From: Atherinomorus stipes
Taxonomy: Eukaryota > Chordata > Actinopteri > Atheriniformes > Atherinidae
Assembly: GCA_023101725.1 (NCBI GenBank)
Contig: JALJCO010003064.1
Location: 402,357 to 466,356 of the forward strand
DNA length: 64,000 nt
Direction of reading: 5' to 3'
Of this stretch, positions 1 through 10,960 are shown one piece after another. Numbering within the stretch: position 1 is the first letter of the stretch; each line of letters opens with the position of its first letter. The position numbers were made by a program, and so were the translations under genes. The notes under the pieces were generated by a model. It saw only the letters and a list, made by a program, of their open reading frames with translations. It was not told the DNA's origin and did not search any database.

Positions 1-2246
1 ATATTCAGTTATTTGAGAAAACAACCACAAATTAAGCAATAAATAAAGCTGTTATTGAGCTACACATCATCCATGTGATTATATAAGTAATGAATGATTT
101 TCTGTGTTTGCTAATTTGCTTTTGCATTTATTTTGCCTGGTCTAATGGGAACAGCTTTTGCTGAATGTTAGAACACAGTAGTAAACACAAGAGATGACAC
201 ACAAGCGCACAGATGGCAGCTGTAGTGTAAGAGCTGAGGAGGACTGAATATGAACATGACATGATCTCTTCATGTTGCATTCACTTTCTTCTAGCAACAG
301 CTGCTTATTTGCAGTCTCCAAAGTGGATATCAGGTTAAACGTCAGATATAAACCAAAGCAGATGTTTAACAAGCGTTTTAATTAAGAACTGGATCTCTTG
401 AGTGGCAAGCCAAATATTTATAATTACAAAAGCACTTAGTTGTGTTGTAGTAATGTTGGTTCTCGCAGTGACTGGAACTTTTTCCACTCTGCCCAGCCGA
501 CTGAGTGCCCCTAGATTTGTAGTTGTTTGAAAGATGATAGCTGTCCTCAGATATGGAGCATTGGATGTATAATAGCAGCACAAAGGAGTTCATCCATGTA
601 ATAACAGAGAAATACTTCAAAGGCCTCTGGCTAAGCATCTCCATTCACTGCTGTGGGGACAGCACTAGTTGAGACCCTGAAGAGGGGGACAGTGGGAGTC
701 CTGCTTGTTGCTACCACTCTGTTCCCCATCGCTGCTTTCAACTGTCTTATCAGCCCTTCTACTCCTCCCCAGTCCTCCAAGCATTATTCTGTCGAGTAAA
801 GTGAGGAGTTGTAGGGTTAACCGAGTACTTTCAAGTACCATAATCTACTTTTGGGGATTTTTAAAGATAATGTAGTGAGTGTAAGATCAGATGCTCACCA
901 GGCAATTAACTTGTTATTAATTTGTCAACAGGAGGCTAATATTGTTTAGGTCACTCCTGCACTCATTCAGGCATGCACACAGTTTGCTGTCTTTGAAGTT
1001 TCCATTTTCCTTCAGCATCAAAGACTCAAAAGAGTTCTGACATGGTACCCTTCCCCTCAGTGGATTGTTGCACAAAACAATAAAAACTGCAACAGGCTTC
1101 AAGTCAAGAGGGCCAGATAAAGATGTCCACGATCTGTCACTTCAAAGCTCTCTGGAGCATCTTCATCACACCTGAAAACAGAAGATGACTTTTTATTGTA
1201 CTTTTGATTGAAGAGGTGGTCAAAGAAAGTTCAATATGCAACGCCTCCAGCACCTCAGATCAATCACACCATTTTTTTCTGGCTTCACTCAGAAATAGAG
1301 GAGCGGTATCTGTCAAACTGCCATTCAGCTGGATTTACCAATCACTGAGGGGCAGAGACATGTGGAAAAACAGCCCATTCTAGATCTACAGTATCTTGGA
1401 AAGCTTTGCTCTATCTGCCTGCCTAACAGTCCATCCACAGCAGATATCTGGCAGGAATCACTGAAGGCCCATTACTGACAGAGAGATAAGGCTGGAGAAA
1501 AGAGTGCCCCTCAGATAATACTGAAAAGTCAGGAAACATCTTCCTCTGCTTATATCTGTCTCACAGGCGTTTAAAAAACAGGCCGCTCCCGTCAGTGAGA
1601 AATTGAACCCGTCTCTGGCTTGTCAGGAACTCAGCAGCTCCACGGGAGAGACACCAAAAGTGACCTCGGAGAATCTCCTCCTCACTTTCTTCCCTCACTC
1701 TCTCCTTTCAGGGACTAAGGGATTGAGTTCACCTTGAAATAAGAAGGGCTGAACGACACGAATGAAAATGAAGCGTCACAAACATGACTGTGGTACAAGG
1801 GCAGACCTGCGGAGGAGAAACGTCCTGCCTTGTTATGAAAGACACAGGGCCAGAGGAGACCAGACAAGAGACCTAACATTCCTGTTTTCTCACGGTGTCA
1901 TGTCTTCTTTTGAGAAAGTAGATCCAATCCTGTCTCTTGTGAAAGAACTCTTAATACAAACCTTGCAAGACTTGCACCACTTTTAATCTATTAGAGTCTT
2001 GACTTTAACAGTTATCCTGGCATATGAAGGTAAAATATTTTCACCTCTCTCTTGTTCAGCCATGTGCACAAAAGATTATGCTTAAAAAATATTTGCTAAT
2101 TTTCCTGGCAGCAATTGTCTTACATACATGAATATTCTTAGCTGAACATGCTTCACAACCCAATCTGAAGACTTCATTTGGCCACGGTTTACCACAAATC
2201 TCACCAAACATTTGTGTGTCAGTCTTAAATACTCAGGGTTGTATAG
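1..2246. other. Anonymous non-coding DNA
   Basis: I see no supported gene or mobile element in this stretch. The reading frames are all under 90 codons, overlap one another on opposite strands, and show no recognisable domain. It could be intergenic or intronic. This is a judgement by eye; a diverged repeat or a short exon could be missed. Confidence 0.5.
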
Positions 2247-2262
2247 AGGCTTGCTAATCAGT

Positions 2263-2368
2263 CAGTCAGTCAGTCATTTTCTGTACCACTTATCCAGTTC
2301 AGGGTCGCGGGGGGTTGCTGGAGCCTATCCCAGCTATTATCAGGTGAGAGGCGGGGTACACCCTGGAC
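2263..2368 (-). mobile_element. LINE 3-prime tail (L2/Maui-like) with 16-bp target duplication
   Basis: A 106-bp insertion is flanked by a perfect 16-bp direct repeat (2247-2262 and 2369-2384, AGGCTTGCTAATCAGT). Read on the minus strand it contains the widespread fish repeat core (TAGGCTCCAGC, then CGCGACCCTGAACTGG) and ends in a short TGAC microsatellite tail. That layout is typical of 3-prime ends of L2-clade LINEs or SINEs that borrow such a tail. Only the tail is present, so the copy was severely truncated at its 5-prime end on insertion. The retroposed nature is well supported; the family name is from memory of similar fish repeats. Confidence 0.8.
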
Positions 2369-2479
2369 AGGCTTGCTAATCAGTTATGTTTAATACATGC
2401 AGACTTTTTACTGAAACTGGCTGTATAGTCACTAATGTGCACCTGCACACTTGTCTGAGCTGTGGTGATGACATGTCAT

Positions 2480-3164
2480 TAGGGATGGACGATACTAAAA
2501 TTTTCCCTGATAATACAATACCAGTAGTTAATGTAGTAGTTTTTTATCAGTACCGATATCGATACCAATACCAATACCAATACCAATACCAATACCAATA
2601 CCAATACCTTTTGTCCCTTTAAAGAAAACCCACATGAATATCTTGAATTCAAGGGCAATATAAAATATAATTAAAACTTTAGAATAGAAGTACCTGAAAA
2701 AAATGCTTTTAAAAAAATAAATTAAATTGATAAAGAAATGAAGCAAAAATAAGATTAAAAACTTCTTTTAATTATCAAATAACTTAAGTACAGGTTAAGA
2801 TTATTTAAATTTATTCAGTGGAAAATATTCAAATATAAAATGTAATAGTAATTTTATAAATTTACTAAAACATAATGTGCAGTAACCTGCATCAAAGCAC
2901 TGAAACATACTAAAACATCATCATCATCACTAAAAGTAGCAGCATCACCATGAGATCTAATAGGCTACCACCATCATGTGACACAGAAGCTAGAATCTGG
3001 CTGCTTTCACACATCATTTTATTGCTTAAAACTAGAAGTGAAAACAGATTGCATGTTTTGTATCTGTACAGCGGGATCACGATCCTCAAAAAAGTATCCA
3101 TACCAATATTTTGTCTGGCTAGCATTGAAGTATCGACTCCACGGTATCGATATGCCCATCCCTA
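2480..3164. mobile_element. hAT-like non-autonomous DNA transposon
   Basis: The termini are inverted: TAGGGATGGACGATAC at the left, and TAGGGATGGGC followed by a GATACCG-type motif when the right end is read on the other strand. The flanks carry a perfect 8-bp direct duplication CATGTCAT (2472-2479 and 3165-3172), the length made by hAT transposases. No transposase frame is present, so this is a 685-bp non-autonomous copy. The subterminal regions are rich in ATCGATAC-type motifs, and one of them has expanded into a hexanucleotide microsatellite. Confidence 0.85.
2563..2608. repeat. (TACCAA)n microsatellite
   Basis: About seven to eight uninterrupted TACCAA units lie just inside the left end of the hAT-like element. 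They appear to have grown from the GATACC subterminal motif of that element. The array is a likely length-variable marker. Confidence 0.9.
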
Positions 3165-3172
3165 CATGTCAT

Positions 3173-6100
3173 ACAGTAAGAACTGTGCTCGACTGCTTTT
3201 GCTTTGCAGGTTTAGACTGTTCATATTGAAGACAACGTGAGGGAGGTGCTCTCTTGGATAATAAGCATCTCACACAGCTAATTATATTGTGATGATTTAA
3301 AGAAAGTAACGGGATGCCTGCATGATTTGAAGGCGGCAATCAACCAGGACAGCCATGATTTTATAAGGAATTTCCCACAATGTCCTCCTGAGCAGCTACA
3401 GGAAACATTGGATGACGTTAGTCTAAGATTATACTAATCTAAAGGGTTTTTTTGCAACCCACACTATAAGTTGCTGTTAAATTAGTTAAAAAAAATAAAA
3501 ACAACAATGTGAGTGTTTTTTGTTTTTTTTAAAAATAAGTGTAGATCTGACAATATTTTCAAATCAAGAGACGTTGAGAAATGTTTTCTGGTGATTCTGT
3601 TTTGCATCAAACAGCCAGCAAGTGTGAGCCACACTTACATCTAATACTTCACAATTCTACACTGCATAATGCATATAATAACCTGACAAAAATCATATCA
3701 GTCTGCAAATCCACTGAATAATGTATCTGAGGAATCAAGGTATATTATCATGTAAATGCAGCAGTCATATAGAAATCCAGAGTTGAAGTAAATCATTAAA
3801 GCACCTCAAATCTTTAAAAGAAATGGTAAAAGATTTCATGCAAAAAATCTGCCATCATAATGTCAATCCTCTGCTGATATGAACATTATCCCCCAGAAGG
3901 CCGTTTGTGCTTCGAAACAGCAACAGCAGGATGCAGACTGTGTGGAGATGAATAGAGATGTCAGATGGCAACAATAGAGGTCGGATCTTTAACTGGCTGA
4001 CTGACCTGCAGTCCTAAATAGAATAGGTGGCCAAACCATTAAGACTAGCCATCAATCTCAAACACAATGATGATTTACTCCATTCAGATCACTGGGTGAG
4101 TGAAGACTGGTGGAGCAAGAGGCGGCATGTCTACTATTCCCAGGAAACCACATGCGTGTTTTAGTGTGTTCATTTGGGTCTGCACGTGTTCCTAAAACCA
4201 CGCCGCCCCACTGCACCTTGATGTCTTGCTCTTGTACAATCTGTGTAACAGCAGTGCCTGCATCTAACTGTTCCACTAATACCTGGCTAAAATATATTGA
4301 TCTTCCTCTCCTTATTGCATATCCACGCAACAATTTCACTTTCTAACGAAGTGTGAAATGAATTGTGAGAACATCTTGTCCGATGTATGTACAAGCACTC
4401 ACCGCTGTTCATTGAAATGGGAAGCACGTCAGGTTCCAGTCTGCCGTGTGGCATGTGCTAGTGTGTGTGCAGCTTGTCACCCAGTGAGAACACACTCAGA
4501 CCAACAAATTTGTTTAATCTTGCTTGGTTTATGGAGGCTAAATGGATCACACAGTGATAGACTGTTTCTCACAGCTTAGCAGTCATCACAAAGCTTTAAA
4601 TCTAAACTAGCAATTACAAAAAAAAAGAGCAGAGCATGTACATGTGGCCATAACCATAAAGAAAGTCGGGTGGGAAAATAAACATTTATAAATATGACGA
4701 AGGAGGAGTAATAACTGTGAGGGATGAGGAAGAGAATTACAGCATGTTAGAGGTTGTAATGTTGACAATCACAACAAAAATCTGACCCATGCTTGCGAAA
4801 GTGGCACGACTCTGACAAATGAGGGGTGCTGATGGCAACATGCATGATTATTCAAAACCATTGTGCTGTGGATTCATCTAAACCCTACGATGCATAAAAC
4901 ATAAAAGAAAAGGCTTTTTTTGCGAATTGCTGAGAGGGCTCTAAGAAAAATGTCAGAGATCTTGTCACTGTAGGGAGCTTATTTCAGACCCAACTTCCCC
5001 GGAGGGACTGGCACCAGCAGAGTTGGAAAAAGTCAGCCAAGTCATTAATGAAGTTATGACCACAGTCACTGTTGTGGTAGAAGATCTTTATCACTTGCAA
5101 AAGGGGGAGAGCGAGACTTGGTCCAGACCCATTTAATCCACGACACACTAATTAGGGGGAAAGAAGGAAAGGTTTGTAATCTGTTCAATTAGCTCTGCCT
5201 GGTGAGGCGTCCTGCGGGGTTCGGGAAAGACTCATGCTCAAGACCGTATGCTGTTACAGAATAAATCACAAGGAAGTGCAAATGTGACGGTCATACTACT
5301 CTCAGTCTGCTTTACATTTCCCTACACTGAATTAACCACTTTTCCTCTGCTTCTGAAGTGTAGCCGAAGCTTTCATGAAAATTCAATAGTCGGACAGAGA
5401 CTCCAGAGCGCATCAGGACACAGTCTTCAGTCTCTCTGTCTGGCAACCATCCACGACTGTTTCTGTGCCCCGTCAGCAGCACAAGCAGAAGGAGATATGC
5501 ATCCGCTCTGCCCTGTGCTCATCTCCACGCCATGCAGTGCGCAGATGTCCAAACAATTTACTGCCCACACCAAATTGGATCACTTCTGCGGTGTTTTGTG
5601 CAGGCCTCGCACCTGCTGTTCTCCACCTCCTCTCATAAACAACTAAACACCCCAAGACTGGGGAAGAAGGGAGAAGAGCGGTAGCAGGAGTTGATTTAAG
5701 GACCAAATTAAACCAGGAAGGACTGAGACAGAGAAGAAAGGAAACGAGTTGTTTGGTGATATGACAGCAGAAAACTTTTCTGTACTCTTAAAGAAATGTT
5801 TTATACTGTTTAACAACATATGTACTATTTTTTTGTTGTTGTTGTAGAAAACAGTACATATCGTATGGACAACCACCTGTAATCCTGACAGTTTGGCTTC
5901 AGAGACGGTCATGTTGTCAGCCAGGGTACCTAAGTGTTGCTGAGGTCAATCGTCAGCTGAAAACTGATCAGCTGTGACAAGGATAGAGTGGCAGCTCGCT
6001 CCATCTTAAAGCTGAGTTGATGGTGTACAGATCATTACAGTAACAGAAGTATAAAACATGTGTGTCTCCAGGCAGGATGTGTGAACTCCAAGAGTCCCTG

Positions 6101-6313
6101 CATGTGGTGGCACACTACCTAAATCAACTATTGATCTCTCCTGAACTGTCAGGTGTGAGTTACTGCTGCACCGAAGTAAGACATGGCCTCATAACTCATC
6201 ATTGTAGAGATGGCAAGGGAGAAAGACGGTGCAGCATCAGCCTGATTGTGTCTTCACTCTAGTGGCAACCTTGGTATTTAGTTACCCGAAGTTGTTGCCT
6301 CCTGAGGCTGAAG
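3173..6313. other. Anonymous non-coding DNA
   Basis: No gene or delimited repeat could be supported here. The longest open frame (5248-5646, 132 codons) has no recognisable motif, is cysteine- and serine-rich in a scattered way, and has an overlapping frame on the other strand. I regard it as chance. Confidence 0.45.
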
Positions 6314-6375
6314 TACAGGGGTTAGACAATGAAACTGAAACACCTGTCATTTAAGTGTGGGAGGTTTCATGGCTA

Positions 6376-6581
6376 AATGGGCTCTATGCACAACTCCACT
6401 ACTCCTGCTAGGTGTCTTTGCTTCTGTCCTCATTACTGGATGAACTGATTAACCCAGGTGTGTCTGGCCAGTTACTGAGATCAGACACACCTGGGTTAAT
6501 TAGTTCATCCAGTAATGAAAGACAGGAAACAAAGGAGCTACCTTAAGTTCAGGAAGTGGTGGGCTGTGCATAGAGCCCATT
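6376..6581. repeat. 206-bp hairpin inside the Tc1 element
   Basis: The outer arms 6376-6392 and 6565-6581 are perfectly complementary over 17 bases. The inner arms 6431-6466 and 6482-6517 are complementary at 35 of 36 bases around a 15-base loop. Together they make a long cruciform-forming fold-back. It lies between the left terminal repeat and the transposase frame, so it may be a subterminal inverted repeat of this family or a smaller element captured by it. Confidence 0.85.
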
Positions 6582-6662
6582 AGACCAGCCTGGTGGCAAA
6601 TATTCATTAATTGCACATTGCACCAGTAAGAGCAGAGTGTGAAGGTTCAATTAGCAGGGTAA

Positions 6663-7379
6663 AAAGCACGGTTTTGTTTAAAACATTGCAATGGATACAA
6701 CATTGTATCAGAGTTCAAAAGAGGACAAATTGTTGGTGCATGTCCTGCTGGCGCATCCGTGACCAAGACAAGTCTTTGTGATGTATCAAGAGCCACAGTA
6801 TCCAGGGTAATGTCAGCATACCACCAAGAAGGACGAACCACATCCAACAGGATTGACTGTGGACGCAAGAGGAAGCTGTCTGAACGGGATGTTCGGGTGC
6901 TAACCCGGATTGTATCCAAAAAACGTAAAACCACAGCTGCCCAAATCACGGCATTTGCTTGGCCCAGGACTTGTGCTAGATGGGCCAAGGACTACTGAAC
7001 CATTCTGGAGGACCATGTGCATCCAAAGGTTCAAACATTGTATCCTGAAGGCGGTGCAGTGTATCAGGATGACAATGCACAAATACAGACAGCAAGACTG
7101 ATGAAAGATTGGTTTGATGAACATGAAAGTGAAGTTGAACATCTCCCATGGCCTGCAAAGTCACCAGATCTAAATATTATTGAGCCACTTTGGGGAGTTT
7201 TGGAGGAGCGAGTCAAGAAACCTTTTCCTCCACCAGCATCACGTAGTGACCTGGCCACTATCCTGCAAGAAGTATGGCTTAAAATCCCTCTGACCACTGT
7301 TCAGGGCTTGTATATGTCATTTCCAAGACGAATTGTCGCTGTATTGGTCACAAAAGGAGGCCCCACACCATACAAATAA
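6663..7379 (+). pseudogene. Tc1-like transposase, broken by an internal deletion
   Basis: Tc1 transposases bind the terminal repeats through paired helix-turn-helix domains and cut with a DDE catalytic core. The frame open from 6663 to 6998 encodes the N-terminal part: a helix-turn-helix region around SLCDVSRATVSRVMSAYHQE, then a basic GRKRKLSERD linker. A second frame (7017-7379) encodes the C-terminal catalytic part with YQDDNAQ, holding the second aspartate, and SPDLNIIEPLWG, holding the third acidic residue. It ends with a stop just before the right terminal repeat. The segment that should carry the first catalytic aspartate is missing around 6950-7020 and the two halves are in different frames. 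Normal length is about 340 residues; this copy is non-functional. Confidence 0.9.
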
Positions 7380-7666
7380 ATGATTGTGGTCTAAAACCAA
7401 GTGTTTCAGTTTCATTGTCTAACCCCTGTACTTGGCAACACTATGACCACAAAGAACGCTGTTGTTATTTTAAGCCATTTGTTAAAACTTATGTTCAGGA
7501 TTTAGTTGTTTTTCTTACTCTCAAAACGCCTGCTATGGTCATCACAGCTGGTTCCTTTCCTAAATATGTTTGGGTAACATTACTAATCTAAACTCCATAC
7601 CAGTTCCAAAGCACATAATGCTATGCTTACTTAAAAAAAAAAAAAAAAATCTCATTGGTCTTTAAA

Positions 7667-8060
7667 TACCGTAAATTCAGGGCTAAAAGCTGCTACTTTT
7701 TTTCACACGCTTTGAACACTGCGGGTTGAACAACAATGCGGCTGATCAATGGATTGTTATGGGCAATGAGCTTCATGAAGAATAAAGGGGGTGGGGGTGA
7801 AACTGATCCTTCTCATTTACAGTATGATGTCTCTCATAGTGCTCGAGCCCTACACATCAAATCTTCATCATCCACTGCCCACAAACAGCGTTAAAACTGC
7901 TGCTGTATGAGGGACCTGGATTTGACACATGTTCGGGGGAGAAAACGCCAAAAAAACGGAAAAGACTCCAGCTTTATGAGGCAAGATGATGGTTTGCCAG
8001 ATGCTGGTGACATGAGGGGACCCACTGCTGGTTCTTCACATCAGTATGGTGTATGAGAAT
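7667..8060. repeat. Possible degenerate MITE fragment
   Basis: The sequence starting TACCGTAAATTCAGGG, followed by AGCTGCTACTTTTTTTC and a TGAACACTGCGG motif, resembles a frequent fish MITE whose ends read TACCGTA-TTCCGG-ACTATAAG. I could not find a matching inverted right end or a target duplication. The call rests on resemblance alone and the right boundary is arbitrary. Confidence 0.35.
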
Positions 8061-8907
8061 TCTAAAAACAGACTCTTCAATCCATGCAGTGGAGCTTTAC
8101 AGATACTTTGGCCTCTCTGTTACCTCTATGATTAATACCTCTTATCCCTGGTCATCTTTTTGCAGTGAGTTTAGGCTGTCTGTCATTTCTTAGCAGGTTT
8201 ATTGTGGTGTGATATTCTTTCAGTTTTTTAATAATGGATTTAATGATTCTGTGGGGTGGGATAGAGTTTTTAATATTTCCAAATAAGTCAACCCTAATAT
8301 GCACCGCTCCTTAACTAATTAAGTGACTTCTGAAGGTACTCTGGAGCACAATATCCTGATATAGTGCTTCAAAAGGAAACAAACAAGAATTACACTGCTT
8401 TTTTCCTAAAGAAAAAGCATTTTTTAAATTCTAGTTTTACTTTATCTACTAAGATGATTTTGAGTAAGTCTGCTGTATCCTGTTCCTGCTGTCATTTAAC
8501 AACTTCATGTTGAGCACAAGCTGTTGCTTTGTAAGATTTATAATTCTTATTCCTACAATATTCCTAAGGGTGAATGAATAAATGAGCTTGTTATGTTGAT
8601 AGTAAGCTGTACAAATTAAGATAAAATATAAGAACTTAACGTGAAATGATATCAAAGGATTCCTCAGATAACGATCAATGTTACAGTGTTACAGTCATCG
8701 TCTCTCTGCAAGCTGTTAATTAGAAACTGTGCAGATTTTCCTTATCTTTGTTGATTTGATTTGACTCAGTTACATCTGTTGTTGTCAGGAATACTTTTTT
8801 TCACATTCAGGGTCGTTGTGGTCTTCATCAACTACAATCTCTGTTTACCTAGTAGCTACCGGAAATTAAAGTAAATTTCATAATGACAGGCCACTGTTCG
8901 TCTTGCA

Positions 8908-9760
8908 CAGAGGTGTCCAAATTTTTCATTATTGAGGGCCGAAATGACTTGAGGTGGATGGTCGCGGGTCAAAACTAAAAATTGTCCAAGTGTAAGAAAT
9001 TGAATTTGTTTAGCCCATAGTTTAATTGTTCAAAATAAGACCACATAAAAAATGTGAAAGATTAATTAAACTGTTCTTTACAGTTTTCATTATTATTTTT
9101 TTCACAATACTTTGTATAAGGTTTTATTTTGGACAGCATCTTCTAACTTATTCTCTGATCATGGGCTTCCAGATATGAGCTGATCGATGGACCACAGCAC
9201 CACGCGCCACCCTACCCACAGTGTAATACAATGTTAATTTGTGGTCACGAAAGCGAGTGCAACAATGGATAAATATCAAAAGAGCTTGTCACACTGCTGG
9301 GAAAATTAATATTTTTTCTTTTTAATAATGGATTCGATTTATATCGCACTTTTTTTCCTATCTAGGAATTTAAAGCGCTCACAGTAGGTCCATTATTCAT
9401 TCACTCCTCATTCATACGTGGTGATGGTAAGCTATGTATGTAGCCACAGCTGCCCTGGGGCAGACTGACGGAAGCGTGGCAGCCATTTCGCGCCTATGGC
9501 CCCTCCGACCACCACTGGAACATTCACACACATTCATACAAGGCAATGGGGGTTAAGTGTCTTGCCCAAGGACACAACGACATATGGCTTGGGGATCGGG
9601 ATTGGAACCGCCGATCCTCTGATCATTAGCCACCTTGCCCTACCACCTGAGCCACTGTCGCCCCATCATATTTTTTCTTAAAAAAGACAATGGGCAGCAG
9701 GCCAAAAATAACCACTCGTGGGCCAACTTTGGCCCCCGGGCCCCAAATTGGATAGCCCTG
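8908..9760. mobile_element. hAT-like DNA transposon (interrupted by a SINE)
   Basis: The left end CAGAGGTGTCCAAATTTTT and the right end, read inverted as CAGGGCTATCCAATTTGG, match the hAT termini that read CAGGG-TCCAA. The flanks hold 8-bp duplications GTCTTGCA (8900-8907) and GTCTAGCA (9761-9768), matching at 7 of 8 bases. The element has no transposase frame. It was later hit by the SINE at 9321-9667; without that insertion and its duplicated target it would be about 494 bp. Confidence 0.82.
9321..9667 (-). mobile_element. tRNA-derived SINE
   Basis: The 347-bp insertion is bounded by a perfect 12-bp direct repeat (9309-9320 and 9668-9679, ATATTTTTTCTT), so it was retroposed. On the minus strand the head contains an RNA polymerase III A box TGGCTCAGGTGG (9643-9654) and a near-consensus B box GGTTCCAATCC (9599-9609), spaced as in a tRNA gene. 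It then runs into the fish repeat body with GTCCTTGGGCAAGACACTTAACC. The tail lies at the left (plus) side. SINEs are transcribed from this internal promoter and mobilised by a partner LINE. It is younger than the hAT element it interrupts. Confidence 0.85.
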
Positions 9761-10119
9761 GTCTAGCAGCTTGTCTCACCAAAGGGTTTTACTCAACAAA
9801 GCCTTTACTGCATGGCCATGTTTACTTTGGTATTATTATGTAAAATAACAACTTAAGTTCTTAATGGTCTTATTTGAGGTTTGTGTTGTGGAAGTCTCGA
9901 TAGCTTCCTGTTACTTTTATTCTAAAGTCATTTTAACCTGAAGGGGACTGCAAGCAATTTCTTTGTACTTGTCCAATGACAATATTAAGTCTGATCTGAT
10001 GTGGCCATCATTACTATTAAAATTATTCTTGAACAACCTGCTCTACTTGACTTTGTTAACATTTTCCACTGCAAGATTTTTAAATGAAAACTTCTATGAA
10101 ATAATATACTACTCCTACA

Positions 10120-10960
10120 GTATCTACTACTACTACTACTAATACATTTTATTTTATAGTACTTTTAAAAGGTCTCAAAGCAGCTATACAGATTAAATAA
10201 AAAAGACAAAAATACATAGAAGAAAACATACAAATTCAAATAAAACACAGACAAGAATTTAATTCTAAAAGTCAAGAAATTTGAGTGGCGGTATTAAAGT
10301 AAAGGCAGGTTGAAACAGGTAGGTTTTTAGCTGTGATCTGAAAGAGGCTGGGTCACTGTTTTTTTTCCTTTTTTTTTTGACTGAGAAGGCCCTGTCACCT
10401 CAAGTTCGATGTTTGGTCCTGGTAATGATCAGGAGGGTTGGTTTGAAGAGTGGAGGGGGCAGGAAGGGGTGTCGGGGTGAAGCATGTCTTTTATGTAGAC
10501 AGGGGAGACGAGCGGCAGAGTTTTGAATGTAGTGGAGTCTGTTGAGGGGAGTGGTAGAAGTGCCGTAAAGGAATGCTGTGGGGGGGGTGCAGTAGTCAAT
10601 GCAGGATTTTATAAAAGCGTGGGGAAGGAGAGAGAGAGGATAAGGGTTTCAGCTGTGGGGGAAGGAGAGAGAGAGAGAGGGGCGGGCGCAATGTTTTTCA
10701 GATGGTGGAAAGCCGTTTAGACATGGTTATGCGTTAGGTGAAGGTGAGTTTAGAATCAAAAATAATGCCAAGGTTCTGGCAGTGGGGTGAGGGTGACAGG
10801 ATGGAGCTGTCTAATGAGAGGCAGAAATCTGGGTTGACAGATTTAGTGGATATGTACAGTTGAATGTCATCAGCATAGCAGTGGAAAGGGAGACCGTGAC
10901 AGTGGATGATCTGACTGAGGCGAAGGATACAGAGGATAAAGAGGAGAGGACCAAAACATT
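10120..10960 (-). mobile_element. L2-clade LINE, 3-prime fragment
   Basis: On the minus strand the sequence decodes, with several stops and shifts, into the C-terminal half of an L2/Maui-type reverse transcriptase. [13 protein letters not shown] with the catalytic YADD box is around 10850-10890. Further on are [11 protein letters not shown] and a terminal LKTYLFQPAF segment. The 3-prime untranslated end (GCTGCTTTGAGACC, then TATAAAATAAAATG) and a short TAG-repeat tail near 10125-10140 complete it. The copy is truncated at its 5-prime end before the conserved N-terminal RT and endonuclease regions. Boundaries are approximate because I found no clear target duplication. Confidence 0.8.

Larger units (their letters stand above)
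6316..7428 (+). mobile_element. Tc1/mariner transposon, internally deleted
   Basis: Terminal inverted repeats beginning CAGGGGTTAGACAATGAAAC occur at 6316 and, inverted, end at 7428. Both are flanked by TA (6314-6315 and 7429-7430), the Tc1/mariner target duplication. The 1113-bp unit carries a broken transposase in the plus orientation and an extra fold-back segment before the coding part. The inverted repeats match over at least 29 bases, which suggests insertion is not extremely old. The transposase has lost its central part, so the copy cannot move by itself. Confidence 0.92.

Noticed and set aside
5248..5646. 132-codon frame with moderately normal composition
   Set aside because: No recognisable motif, overlapped by an antisense frame, and no flanking splice or promoter signal.
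9599..9654. tRNA gene suggested by A and B boxes
   Set aside because: The boxes belong to the head of a SINE bounded by target duplications; the flanking stems do not form a proper tRNA.
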